A DNA stretch of 64,000 bases from Methylopila capsulata (GTDB lineage Bacteria > Pseudomonadota > Alphaproteobacteria > Rhizobiales > Methylopilaceae), in the NCBI RefSeq assembly GCF_016907975.1, contig NZ_JAFBCY010000001.1, forward strand, positions 372,001-436,000, given 5' to 3'. Position 1 is the stretch's first letter, and each line of letters begins with the position of its first letter. The translations under genes were made by a program, and so were the position numbers. Below are positions 56,333 to 64,000 of this stretch, piece by piece. The notes beneath the pieces are model-generated. The model searched no databases, was not told the origin of the DNA, and saw only the letters and a program-made list of their open reading frames with translations.

Positions 56333-57556
56333 TCAGAAGTCGCGCTGCACGCGGAGACGGCCGATGAAGGCGTCGTCATCGCGCAGCGTGTAGTTGGAGG
56401 CCTTATCCTTGACCTTCACGTAGTTCAGCTCGGCGCCAATGTCGAGCTTCTTGACCGGCGTCCAGATCAGGTTGCCGGTGACCGCGTAAGCGGTGAAGTC
56501 CGCGCGCTCAGTCTTGACGTTCACGTCAGCGTAGGTGCCCTGCAGGGCCGAGCGCCACTTGGGCGACCAGTAGTGCAGGATGCCGAGGTTGAACGCGTAG
56601 GCCTTGGTCTTGTCGATGTCGCCGCCATTGATGACGAAGTCCGGCGCAGAGTTGCCGCCGACGATGTTCTGGGTCGCGCCGCTGGAGAAGCCGGAGTCGC
56701 CCGAGCTGCCGAGACCGATGTAGGACAGAGCGCCTTCGGTGTAGGCCGCCGAACCCCAGAGGTAATCGCCCTTCGCGAGGAACGGCAGATTGACCTTGGC
56801 GCCGATCATGCCGCCGTAGCCCCACTCGCTGTCGTTGACTTCAGACGAGTTGATCTGATGCGCGAAGCCGGACAGCTGAGCCTCGCCCCAGCCCTGCTGA
56901 AGGCGGATGTTGCCGACGAAGTCGGGGTAGGTCTGCTCCTGGTAGACCGTGCCGCCGTTCGAACGACGGGCCGTGCCGTCTTCGATCGCCGCGCTCGCCG
57001 AGAAGCCGCCGCCGAAGTCGAAGGTGTAGCCGATAAGGGCCAGCGTGCGGTCCGACACGAACGGGTTCGTGAAGGTCGGGTACGGCTTGAAGTCCCAGAA
57101 GGAGTCCGTGAGACCCGCGGTGAAGCCCGCGAACTGCACGAAGGCCTTGTCGAAGATCGAGTCGTCCGAACCGGTCGCGGTGGTGGAGACGTTGTTCACG
57201 CCGCCCGAGTCGCGCTGGAACTGCGCGCGGATGTAGGTGCGGACGGTGCCGTACTCGGTCTCGGTGCGGGCGTCGAACCAGAAGCGGGCGCGAGCGCGGA
57301 AGCCGCTTGCGTTGCTCGGACGAGCGCCCGTGAACCTGTTTTTGGAGACTTCGCCGACCGAGTATTCGGCGCGGACGTAGCCGCCGATGTTCAGGCAGGT
57401 TTCCGTGCCCGGAATGTAGAAGAAGCCGGCGCCGTAGGCGTCGCAGACCTTCACGTATTCGACCGGCTCAGCGAGCGGCAGATCGGCCGCCGAAGCGCCC
57501 GTCACGCCGACGAAGGCGGCGGCAGAGCCAAGCACCAGGCTCTTGACCAGTTTCAT
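56333..57556 (-). CDS. Alphaproteobacterial general porin (Porin_2 family)
   Basis: ATG at 57556 has GGAGG seven bases upstream and gives 407 residues with a signal peptide (MKLVKSLVLGSAAAFVGVTG, cut after ASA). The mature start DLPLAEPVEYVKVCDAYGAG, FFYIPGTETCLNIGGYVRAE with its Cys pair is the Porin_2 hallmark shared with Brucella Omp2 and rhizobial RopA-like porins. It ends in Phe. It makes trimeric outer-membrane pores. Codon use is strongly biased to common codons, as for a highly expressed gene. Confidence 0.95.
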   Translation of the reverse strand: MKLVKSLVLGSAAAFVGVTGASAADLPLAEPVEYVKVCDAYGAGFFYIPGTETCLNIGGYVRAEYSVGEVSKNRFTGARPSNASGFRARARFWFDARTETEYGTVRTYIRAQFQRDSGGVNNVSTTATGSDDSIFDKAFVQFAGFTAGLTDSFWDFKPYPTFTNPFVSDRTLALIGYTFDFGGGFSASAAIEDGTARRSNGGTVYQEQTYPDFVGNIRLQQGWGEAQLSGFAHQINSSEVNDSEWGYGGMIGAKVNLPFLAKGDYLWGSAAYTEGALSYIGLGSSGDSGFSSGATQNIVGGNSAPDFVINGGDIDKTKAYAFNLGILHYWSPKWRSALQGTYADVNVKTERADFTAYAVTGNLIWTPVKKLDIGAELNYVKVKDKASNYTLRDDDAFIGRLRVQRDF

Positions 57557-57887
57557 GTCGTTCCTCCAACCCCAGATCTGGAAGGCCCGTAAGCGTCGAA
57601 ACCGTTTGGCCTCTTCGCCGGTCGCCCCGGAAGCGATCGCCCGCTGCGGACGATCCGTAAATGCGGCCGGGGCGCCCCCCCGACGTCGCATTCCGACCAT
57701 ATTCACGGGCCGGTGGCATGCAAGCGCGATCACGATTGTGACGCTTCCCCGCCAGACCTTTGACTTAAGCTGTGGCTGGAAGAACACGAAACTGGGATGC
57801 GGCGGACCTTGAACGCCGTTTTTCGCCGCCGCCGAGCGGGATTCGTTCGTGCCTGCAAGCCCGCTTTGGGGCGCGGGCCGCCGCGAT
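57557..57887. other. Intergenic region of 331 bp upstream of the porin gene
   Basis: No gene is supportable. The porin promoter probably lies here. A short dyad TCAC-N4-GTGA (57730-57741) is the only symmetric element noted; its meaning is unknown. Confidence 0.45.
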
Positions 57888-59702
57888 TCAGCCGCGTTGA
57901 AGACGGTGCGACTCAGCGTACTCGCCGCCGCCCCCGAGGAGCGTCCGGTGGTCGCCCTGCTCGATCACGCGGCCGTCGCGGACGACGCAGATGAGGTCGG
58001 CGGCGACGACGGTGGCGAGCCGGTGGGCGATGATCAGCGTGGTTCGGTTCTTTCGGGCCGCGAAGATGTTGGCCTGAACCTGAGCCTCGATCGCGCCGTC
58101 GAGAGCCGATGTCGCCTCGTCCAGCAACAGGATCGGCGCGTTCCTAAGCAGGGCGCGGGCGATCGCCACGCGCTGGCGCTGTCCGCCGGAGAGGCGGGTT
58201 CCGCGCGGCCCGACGCGAAATCCGTAGCCGCCGTCCAACCGCTCGATGAACTCGTGCGCCATGGCCGCGCGCGCCGCCGCCTCGACTTCCGCGTCGGTCG
58301 CGTGGGCGAGTCCATAGGCGATGTTCGCCCGCACGCTGGCGTCGAACAGCAGCACGTCCTGGCTCACGAGCGCGATCGACTCGCGAAGCGAGGCGAGCGT
58401 GACGCCCGCGATGTCTTGTCCCCCGATCGTGACGCGGCCGCCCGAGGGCTCGTAGAGGCGCGCGACAAGATTGAGCACCGTCGTCTTGCCCGAACCGGAA
58501 GGGCCGACGAAGGCGATGGACGCGCCGGCGGGAATCGTCACCGAAAGGCCGTCGAGCACCGGCTTCGCCGTTGGATCGTAGGCGAAGGTCACGCCTTCGA
58601 AGGCGATCGCCCCGGAGGGATCGGCGAGGGCGACGGCGCCGGCCGCATCGACGACGCGGGCCCGCCGGTCGAGGATCTCGTAGATCCGGGCGATCGAGAC
58701 GCCGCAGATCTGGAGCTGGGCGTTGACCTGAAGCAGGCGGCGCAGCGGTTCGTAGAGCAGCATCAGCGCGCTCACGAAGGCCATCAGTTCGCCGGCGTCG
58801 CTGGTCCCGTCGATGACCTGGGAGCCGCCCACCAGTAACACGCCGACGAGGGCGAGGGCGGTGACGACGTCGACGATCGGCGACAGCGCCGCGCGGGTGC
58901 GCGCCACCTTGAGCCCGATCTTGCGCCGGCCGACGATCACGTCGCGCAGGCGCTTCCGCTCCACGTCCTCGTGGTTCTCGGCCTTGATGCCGCGGATGCC
59001 GTGGAGCGCCTCTTCGAAGGCTTGCAGGATCTCGCCGCCGAGCTGCTGCCCGTGCCGCATCAGGGCGCGCAGCTTGCGGTTGGCGATGATGGCCGGCACG
59101 GCGATCAGCGGGCCGCCGGCGAGCGCCAGCAGGAACCACTGCGGGCTCGCCCACAGCACGTAGATCACCAGGCCCAGGAAGGTGACCAGGTCGCGCCCGA
59201 GCGTGACGACGATGTTGGTGGACGTGTTGTTGAGCACGTTCACGTCGTCGGTGGCGCGGGCGATGATCTGGCCGACGCTGTTCTTCTGGAAGAACGCGAG
59301 GTCGAGGCCGAGGAGGTGGTTCGAGATCCGGTTCTGCAGCGAGGTCGTCACGTGGTTGGAGACCCGCGACAGCATGTATTGCTGCAGATAGCCGGCGCCT
59401 GCGCGCAGTCCGAACAGCACGAGCACGACGCCGACGATCTCGTAGAGCGCGCCCGCGTCGCGGCGCACCAGGATGTCGTTCACGAGCGACTTGAACAGCC
59501 ACGGCAAAGCCACGACCGTGCCGGCGAATACGCCCATCGCGGCCACCGCGACGAGGAGATCGCGGGCGTGCGGGAGCAGGAATTCCCGGCCGAAGCGCTT
59601 CAGACGTCCGACGCGGGCGCGGAACGGTTCGTCGATTCGAGTCTCGCTGCGCGAGAGATCGCTGATCCGATCGGGATCGGTCTGCGGCGCGGTGACGGAC
59701 AT
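57888..59702 (-). CDS. ABC transporter ATP-binding/permease, MsbA-like exporter
   Basis: ATG at 59702 gives 604 residues; the longer in-frame extension looks non-coding. Six transmembrane helices (about 45-320) precede the ATPase with Walker A GPSGSGKTT, Q-loop VSQDVLLFD, signature RLSGGQRQRVAIARALL, Walker B ILLLDEATSALD, and H-loop IIAHRLATV. This is a half-size exporter that works as a homodimer. It resembles lipid A flippase MsbA, but multidrug or other lipid export is equally possible. It lies 98 bp after the RND gene on the same strand. Confidence 0.92.
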   Translation of the reverse strand: MSVTAPQTDPDRISDLSRSETRIDEPFRARVGRLKRFGREFLLPHARDLLVAVAAMGVFAGTVVALPWLFKSLVNDILVRRDAGALYEIVGVVLVLFGLRAGAGYLQQYMLSRVSNHVTTSLQNRISNHLLGLDLAFFQKNSVGQIIARATDDVNVLNNTSTNIVVTLGRDLVTFLGLVIYVLWASPQWFLLALAGGPLIAVPAIIANRKLRALMRHGQQLGGEILQAFEEALHGIRGIKAENHEDVERKRLRDVIVGRRKIGLKVARTRAALSPIVDVVTALALVGVLLVGGSQVIDGTSDAGELMAFVSALMLLYEPLRRLLQVNAQLQICGVSIARIYEILDRRARVVDAAGAVALADPSGAIAFEGVTFAYDPTAKPVLDGLSVTIPAGASIAFVGPSGSGKTTVLNLVARLYEPSGGRVTIGGQDIAGVTLASLRESIALVSQDVLLFDASVRANIAYGLAHATDAEVEAAARAAMAHEFIERLDGGYGFRVGPRGTRLSGGQRQRVAIARALLRNAPILLLDEATSALDGAIEAQVQANIFAARKNRTTLIIAHRLATVVAADLICVVRDGRVIEQGDHRTLLGGGGEYAESHRLQRG

Positions 59703-59800
59703 GCTGTCCTTCAAGCTCTTCGGCGGGCCAAAGTCCCCGACGGGCGAGGTTTCGGGCCGAGCCTGTAGCCCTCCCCGCCCATGGCCGCAAGCGCGGCGCC

Positions 59801-62800
59801 CTACTCGGCGGGGGCCGCGGCGGGAAGCGCCGGCGCGCCCCCGGCCTCGGGAGCGTGGGCCTTTCGGCCGAGGAAGCTGTAGACGGCCGGCACCACGAAC
59901 AGCGTGAGCAGCGTGCCGAAGGTCATGCCGCCCACGATCACCCAGCCGATCTGAGCGCGGCTCTCGGCGCCCGCGCCGGTGGCGAGCGCCAGCGGCACGG
60001 CGCCCAGCACCATCGCCCCCGTCGTCATCAGAATAGGCCTGAGGCGCAGCGCCGCCGCCTCCACCACCGCCTCTCGGCGGTCCTTGCCCTGCTCCTGCAG
60101 CTGGTTCGCGAACTCCACGATCAGGATGCCGTGCTTGGTGATCAGGCCGATCAGCGTCACGAGGCCGATCTGCGAGTAGACGTTGAGCGACCCGCCCGTC
60201 AGCCACAGCGCGCCGAGCGCGCCGGTCATGGACAGCGGCACGGTCAGCAGGATGATGAAGGGGTCGACGAAGCTCTCGAACTGCGCCGCAAGCACGAGGT
60301 AGATGAACAGGATCGCCAACCCGAAGATCAGCCCGAGGCTCTGGTTGGAGGCGACGTACTCGCGGCTCTGGCCGTTGACGTCGGTCTGCACGGTCTCAGG
60401 CAGCGTTTCGGTCGCGATCCTCTCGAGATAGGCCAGCGCCTCGCCCATGGCGTAGCCGTCGGCGAGGTTCATCTCGATGGTCGCGGAGCGCAGCTGGTTG
60501 AAACGGCGGAGTTCGCGGGGGGCGACGGAATCCGCCACCTTGACCAGGTTCGAGAGCTGGATCATCCGCGTCCCCTGCCCGCCCCGGTCCGGCGTGCGGA
60601 CGTAGATCGTCGACAGCGTCTCCGGCGTCGCGCGGTCGGCGTTCGCGAGCTGGACGATGACGTCGTACTGCTCGCCGTCGCGCTCGAAGCGGGTGACCTG
60701 CCGCGAGCCCAGCATGGTCTCGAGCGTTCGGCCCACCATCGCGACGTCCAGTCCGAGATCGGCGATCTTGGCGCGGTCGAGCTCGACCCTGAGCTCCGGC
60801 GCGTTCAGCTCGAGATCGCTCTCGATGTTGGTTAGGTTGGGATTTTCGGAGATCTTCGCGACGAAGGCCTTGGCGATCTTGTCCAGCTCCTCGTAAGGGC
60901 CGGAGGTCTGAAGCACGAACTGCACCGGGCGGGAGCCGCCGCGCTGGCCCAGCGCCGGCGGGTTGGTGGTGAACAGCGCGAGGCCGGGAATGTCGCGCAG
61001 CTTCTTCGACAGCTCCGCCATGATCTCCTGCTGCGAGCGGTCGCGCTCGCTCCAGTCCTTCAGCGGCGCGCGGCCGAGCACGTTGGCGATCAGAGGATGG
61101 CCGACGATGGTGAGATAGCCGTCGACCTCCGGGGTGTCGCGCAGGATCGCCTCCAACTGCTCGGTGTAGCGGGTGCTGTAGGCGATGGTGGAGCCTTCCG
61201 GCGCCTGGCCGCGGATCTGCAGGATGCCGCGGTCCTCGACCGGGGAGAGCTCCGAAGTGAGGCTCGTGAACAGCACGCCCGCCCCGCCCGCGACGCCGAG
61301 CGCCAGCAGCACGACGAGCACGCGCGCCTTCAGCGCGGCGCCCACCAGGCGCTTGTAGCCGCGCTCGGTCGCCCGGAATCCGCGCTCCATCGCCATGAAG
61401 ACGCGGCCGGGGTTCGGGTCGTGCTTCAGCATGCGCGAGCACATCATCGGCGTCAGCGTCAGCGCGACGAACCCTGAGACGATGACGGCGCCGGCGAGCG
61501 TCAGCGCGAACTCGGTGAAGAGCCGCCCCGTGCGGCCCGGCGAGAACGCCACGGGCGCGTAGACCGCGGCGAGCGTCACCGTCATCGCGATGACGGCGAA
61601 GCCGATCTCGCGCGAGCCCTTGATGGCGGCGTCGACCGGCTTCATGCCCTCTTCGACGTGGCGGTAGATATTTTCCAGAACCACGATGGCGTCGTCGACC
61701 ACGAGACCGATCGCGAGCACCAGCGCGAGCAGCGTCAGCGTGTTCACGGTGAAGCCGAAGACGAGCATCATCGCGAAGGTCGCGACCAGCGAGACCGGGA
61801 TCGTCACCACCGGGATCAGCGAGGCCCGCACGGTGCGCAGGAAGAAGAAGATCACCAGCACCACGAGCACGATCGCTTCGGCGATCGTGTGCCACACCGC
61901 CTCGATCGACTTGTCGATGAAGACCGCCTGGTCGTAGTTCAGCAGAACGGTGACGCCCTCCGGCAGCGTCTGCTGGATCTCGGGAAGCGCCTTGCGGACG
62001 CCTTGCGACACCTCGAGCGGATTGGCGGTCGCCTGCTTGATGACGCCGACTGCGACCGCGGGCCCGGAATCGTAGCGCGACTGCTTGCGCTCGTCGGCCG
62101 CGCCGAGTTCCACCTTCGCGACGTCGCGCATGCGCACCTGGGCGCCGTCCGCGACCTTGACGACGATGTTCCCGAATTCCTCGGGGGTCTGGAGCCCGGT
62201 GCGCGACAGCACCGAGAACTCCCGGTCCGCGCTCTCGATCCGGCCGGACGGGATCTCGACGTTCTGCTGGGAGAGCGCGGTCTCGACGTCCTGGACGGTC
62301 AGCGCGTAGGCCGCGAGGCGATTGCGGTCGACATAAATCCGCATCGCGTATTTGCGCTCGCCGAAGATCTGGATGTCGGCGACGCCGGGCAGGATCTTGA
62401 AGCGGTCGAGCACATAGCGGTTGACGTAGTCGGTCAGCTCCAGCTGGTTCATCCGGTCGGAGCGGAACGCAAGGTACATCACCGGCTGGGCGTCGGCCTC
62501 CACCTTGGCGATGACCGGCTCGTCGATCTCGTCCGGCAGGTTCTGCCGCACCCGCGCCACCCGGTCGCGCACGTCGCTCGCCGCCACGTCCGGGTTCACG
62601 TTCAGGTTGAACCGCACGGTGATGCGGCTGGACTCCTGCCGGCTCTGGCTCTCGATGACGTCGATGCCCTCGATGCCGGAGATCGAGTCCTCCAGCACCT
62701 GGGTGACCTGGCTCTCGATGATCCGCGCGGCGGCGCCGGGATAGGCGGTCGTGACCGAAACCGTCGGCTCATCGACGTTGGGATACTCACGCACCGCCAG

Positions 62801-62893
62801 ACGCTGGTAGGACACGAAACCGACCAGCAGGATGACGAGGCTCAGCACCGTCGCGAAGACGGGGCGGCGGATGCAGGTTTCGGCGATCTTCAT
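59801..62893 (-). CDS. RND efflux transporter permease (HAE1 family)
   Basis: The 1030-residue protein has the 12-helix, two-large-loop layout of hydrophobe efflux pumps. It opens MKIAETCIRRPVFATVLSLV; helix 4 has GLVVDDAIVVLENIYRHVEE with the proton-relay Asp pair; the second half includes SFVDPFIILLTVPLSMTGAL. Asp and Lys relay residues look intact, so active pumping is likely. It is a proton antiporter working with the adaptor encoded next and an outer-membrane channel not in the window. The substrate is unknown. Confidence 0.95.
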   Translation of the reverse strand: MKIAETCIRRPVFATVLSLVILLVGFVSYQRLAVREYPNVDEPTVSVTTAYPGAAARIIESQVTQVLEDSISGIEGIDVIESQSRQESSRITVRFNLNVNPDVAASDVRDRVARVRQNLPDEIDEPVIAKVEADAQPVMYLAFRSDRMNQLELTDYVNRYVLDRFKILPGVADIQIFGERKYAMRIYVDRNRLAAYALTVQDVETALSQQNVEIPSGRIESADREFSVLSRTGLQTPEEFGNIVVKVADGAQVRMRDVAKVELGAADERKQSRYDSGPAVAVGVIKQATANPLEVSQGVRKALPEIQQTLPEGVTVLLNYDQAVFIDKSIEAVWHTIAEAIVLVVLVIFFFLRTVRASLIPVVTIPVSLVATFAMMLVFGFTVNTLTLLALVLAIGLVVDDAIVVLENIYRHVEEGMKPVDAAIKGSREIGFAVIAMTVTLAAVYAPVAFSPGRTGRLFTEFALTLAGAVIVSGFVALTLTPMMCSRMLKHDPNPGRVFMAMERGFRATERGYKRLVGAALKARVLVVLLALGVAGGAGVLFTSLTSELSPVEDRGILQIRGQAPEGSTIAYSTRYTEQLEAILRDTPEVDGYLTIVGHPLIANVLGRAPLKDWSERDRSQQEIMAELSKKLRDIPGLALFTTNPPALGQRGGSRPVQFVLQTSGPYEELDKIAKAFVAKISENPNLTNIESDLELNAPELRVELDRAKIADLGLDVAMVGRTLETMLGSRQVTRFERDGEQYDVIVQLANADRATPETLSTIYVRTPDRGGQGTRMIQLSNLVKVADSVAPRELRRFNQLRSATIEMNLADGYAMGEALAYLERIATETLPETVQTDVNGQSREYVASNQSLGLIFGLAILFIYLVLAAQFESFVDPFIILLTVPLSMTGALGALWLTGGSLNVYSQIGLVTLIGLITKHGILIVEFANQLQEQGKDRREAVVEAAALRLRPILMTTGAMVLGAVPLALATGAGAESRAQIGWVIVGGMTFGTLLTLFVVPAVYSFLGRKAHAPEAGGAPALPAAAPAE

Positions 62894-62909
62894 GGCGTCG
62901 CGCCCCGCC

Positions 62910-64000
62910 TTAGCGGGCGGCTTTGACGGGCGCCGCGGCGGCCTGCCGGGCGGGATCGACGACCCGCACCGCTGAGCCGTCCCTCAGGCGCTGCTGGCCG
63001 GCCACGACCACCATCTCGTCGCTCGCGACGCCGTCCACGATCTCGACCTCGCCCACGCGGCGCTCGCCGAGCCTCACGGGCGTCTCGACCGCCTTGCCGT
63101 CACGCACCCGGTAGACGATGTTTTCGGAGCCGCGCGGCACCAGCGCGCTCTCAGGGATCACCACGACGGATTGGGTCTCGTCCGCCGTCACGTCGATGCG
63201 GGCGAACAGGCCGGGCCGCAGCAGACGCTCCCCGTTGTCGAGGCGGGCGCGGACCTTCAACGCGCGACCGTTGACGTCGACCAGCGGATCGATTGCGTAG
63301 ATCTTCCCCTCGAAGGTCCGGCCGGGATAGGCGTCGACCGACACCGAGACGCCGAGGCCGATCTTCACGTCGGCGAGGCGGGTCTCCGGCACGCGGAAAT
63401 CGACCTTCAGGGTGTCGATGCTCTCGAGATTGACGATTGGCTGGCCGGCCGGGACATAGGCCCCGATCGAGGCGAGGCGGAAGCCGACGACGCCTTCGAA
63501 CGGCGCGCGAATCTCGGTCTTGCCGAGCCGCACCTTCACGAGCTCCACCGCCGCCTTGGCGATCGCGCGGTCGGCGATCGCCTGGTCGCGGGCGGTGTCG
63601 GTGGCGTAGCCCGATTTCGAGAGCGACTGGGCGCGCTTGTAGTTGGCCTCTGCGAGCGCCAGCCGCGCTTCGAGGTCCTGCAGCTCCGCCATCAGCAGCG
63701 TGTCGTCGAATTTGAGGACCGGCGCGTTCGCCGCCACCCGGTCGCCGTCCGTGAAGTTGATCGACACCAGCCGGCCCGGCTGCTCGGCGGCGAGCTGCAC
63801 CGATTCCTCCGAGACCAGCGAGCCGACGGCGGCGAAGCGGGCGGAAACCGTCTCGGGCTTGGCGGCGACCGCCTCGACGGCGACGCCGGTCGCCTCGGCT
63901 TGAACCGGCTTCGCCACGGCGCTGGAGCCGGAACGCCCCGCAGCGGCCGCGACCTTGTCGAAAGCGCCTTGGACGGGCGAGGGCAGCAGATCGTTCAGTC
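62910..64000 (-). CDS. RND efflux periplasmic adaptor (MFP) subunit, 5' part off the window
   Basis: The frame is open to the right edge, so the gene starts beyond base 64000; GTG at 63917 is internal. Of the visible 362 residues, SIDTL-type beta-barrel and lipoyl halves are seen: PGRLVSINFTDGDRVAANAP, an alpha-hairpin (ELQDLEARLALAEANYKRAQ), then REAPFEGVVGFR-like lipoyl half (IRAPFEGVVGFRLASIGAYV) and the beta-barrel (DTLKVDFRVPETRLADVKIG). It links the RND pump to the outer-membrane channel. Its stop lies 16 bases before the pump start. Confidence 0.93.
   Translation of the reverse strand, partial: LNDLLPSPVQGAFDKVAAAAGRSGSSAVAKPVQAEATGVAVEAVAAKPETVSARFAAVGSLVSEESVQLAAEQPGRLVSINFTDGDRVAANAPVLKFDDTLLMAELQDLEARLALAEANYKRAQSLSKSGYATDTARDQAIADRAIAKAAVELVKVRLGKTEIRAPFEGVVGFRLASIGAYVPAGQPIVNLESIDTLKVDFRVPETRLADVKIGLGVSVSVDAYPGRTFEGKIYAIDPLVDVNGRALKVRARLDNGERLLRPGLFARIDVTADETQSVVVIPESALVPRGSENIVYRVRDGKAVETPVRLGERRVGEVEIVDGVASDEMVVVAGQQRLRDGSAVRVVDPARQAAAAPVKAAR

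Overview
The window is GC-rich DNA from an alphaproteobacterium, most likely order Hyphomicrobiales. I infer this from an rpoZ-rsh-pdxJ-acpS-lepB-rnc-era gene block, a single bifunctional Rsh, a Porin_2-type porin, a family 5 uracil-DNA glycosylase beside a NYN-domain gene, and a perfect EcfG-type general-stress promoter. The left edge carries genes of the kind that accompany PQQ-dependent alcohol oxidation, which fits a methylotroph or alcohol oxidiser; the genus cannot be fixed from the sequence alone.

Layout. 1-4260: PQQ-associated beta-propeller protein, ABC exporter (ATPase and permease), a secreted protein of unknown function and a TctC-like binding protein. 4275-10240: pyruvyl transferase-like gene, der, a 74-residue lipoprotein in the usual bamB position, a YfgM-like TPR protein, NnrU, an L,D-transpeptidase, YbaK, an ArsC/YffB-like protein and a 49-residue membrane protein under an EcfG promoter. 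10374-19526: guaA, RsmB-type methyltransferase, MAPEG protein, a VapBC-type toxin-antitoxin pair, guaB, an MFS exporter, lpxC and sodC. 19560-28478: rlmE and ppx/gppA, L-lactate permease, tRNA-Gln(CTG), a VOC / BNR-repeat / MoaD-ThiS operon, and an RpiR regulator with an M20 peptidase.

28571-36614: two secreted proteins, then a complete L-threonate/D-erythronate pathway. OtnC, OtnK and a LacI-type repressor lie on one strand; LtnD, an MFS transporter and OtnI lie on the other. Two identical 16-bp palindromes sit between the divergent halves and are the likely repressor operators. Predicted flow is threonate uptake, oxidation (LtnD), isomerisation (OtnI), phosphorylation (OtnK) and decarboxylation to dihydroxyacetone phosphate (OtnC). 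Five short hairpins with 5-nt loops flank otnI.

36919-45520: the housekeeping block from era to rpoZ, then a NYN-domain gene, an orphan gene of lower GC, and a uracil-DNA glycosylase. 45582-49184: two paralogous acyl-CoA dehydrogenase-like flavoproteins, both with Asp where the catalytic Glu normally lies, flanking a SufR-like regulator with a Cys-rich C-terminus. 49292-64000: DUF4345, smpB, dapA, a lytic transglycosylase, an alpha/beta hydrolase, an OprB porin, a Porin_2 porin, an MsbA-like ABC exporter, and an RND efflux pump whose adaptor runs off the right edge.

I found no CRISPR array, prophage, insertion sequence or rRNA operon. The least explained items are the Asp-type dehydrogenase pair with its regulator, the BNR/ThiS pair, the bamB-like remnant, the orphan gene at 44206-44829 and the hairpin family around otnI.
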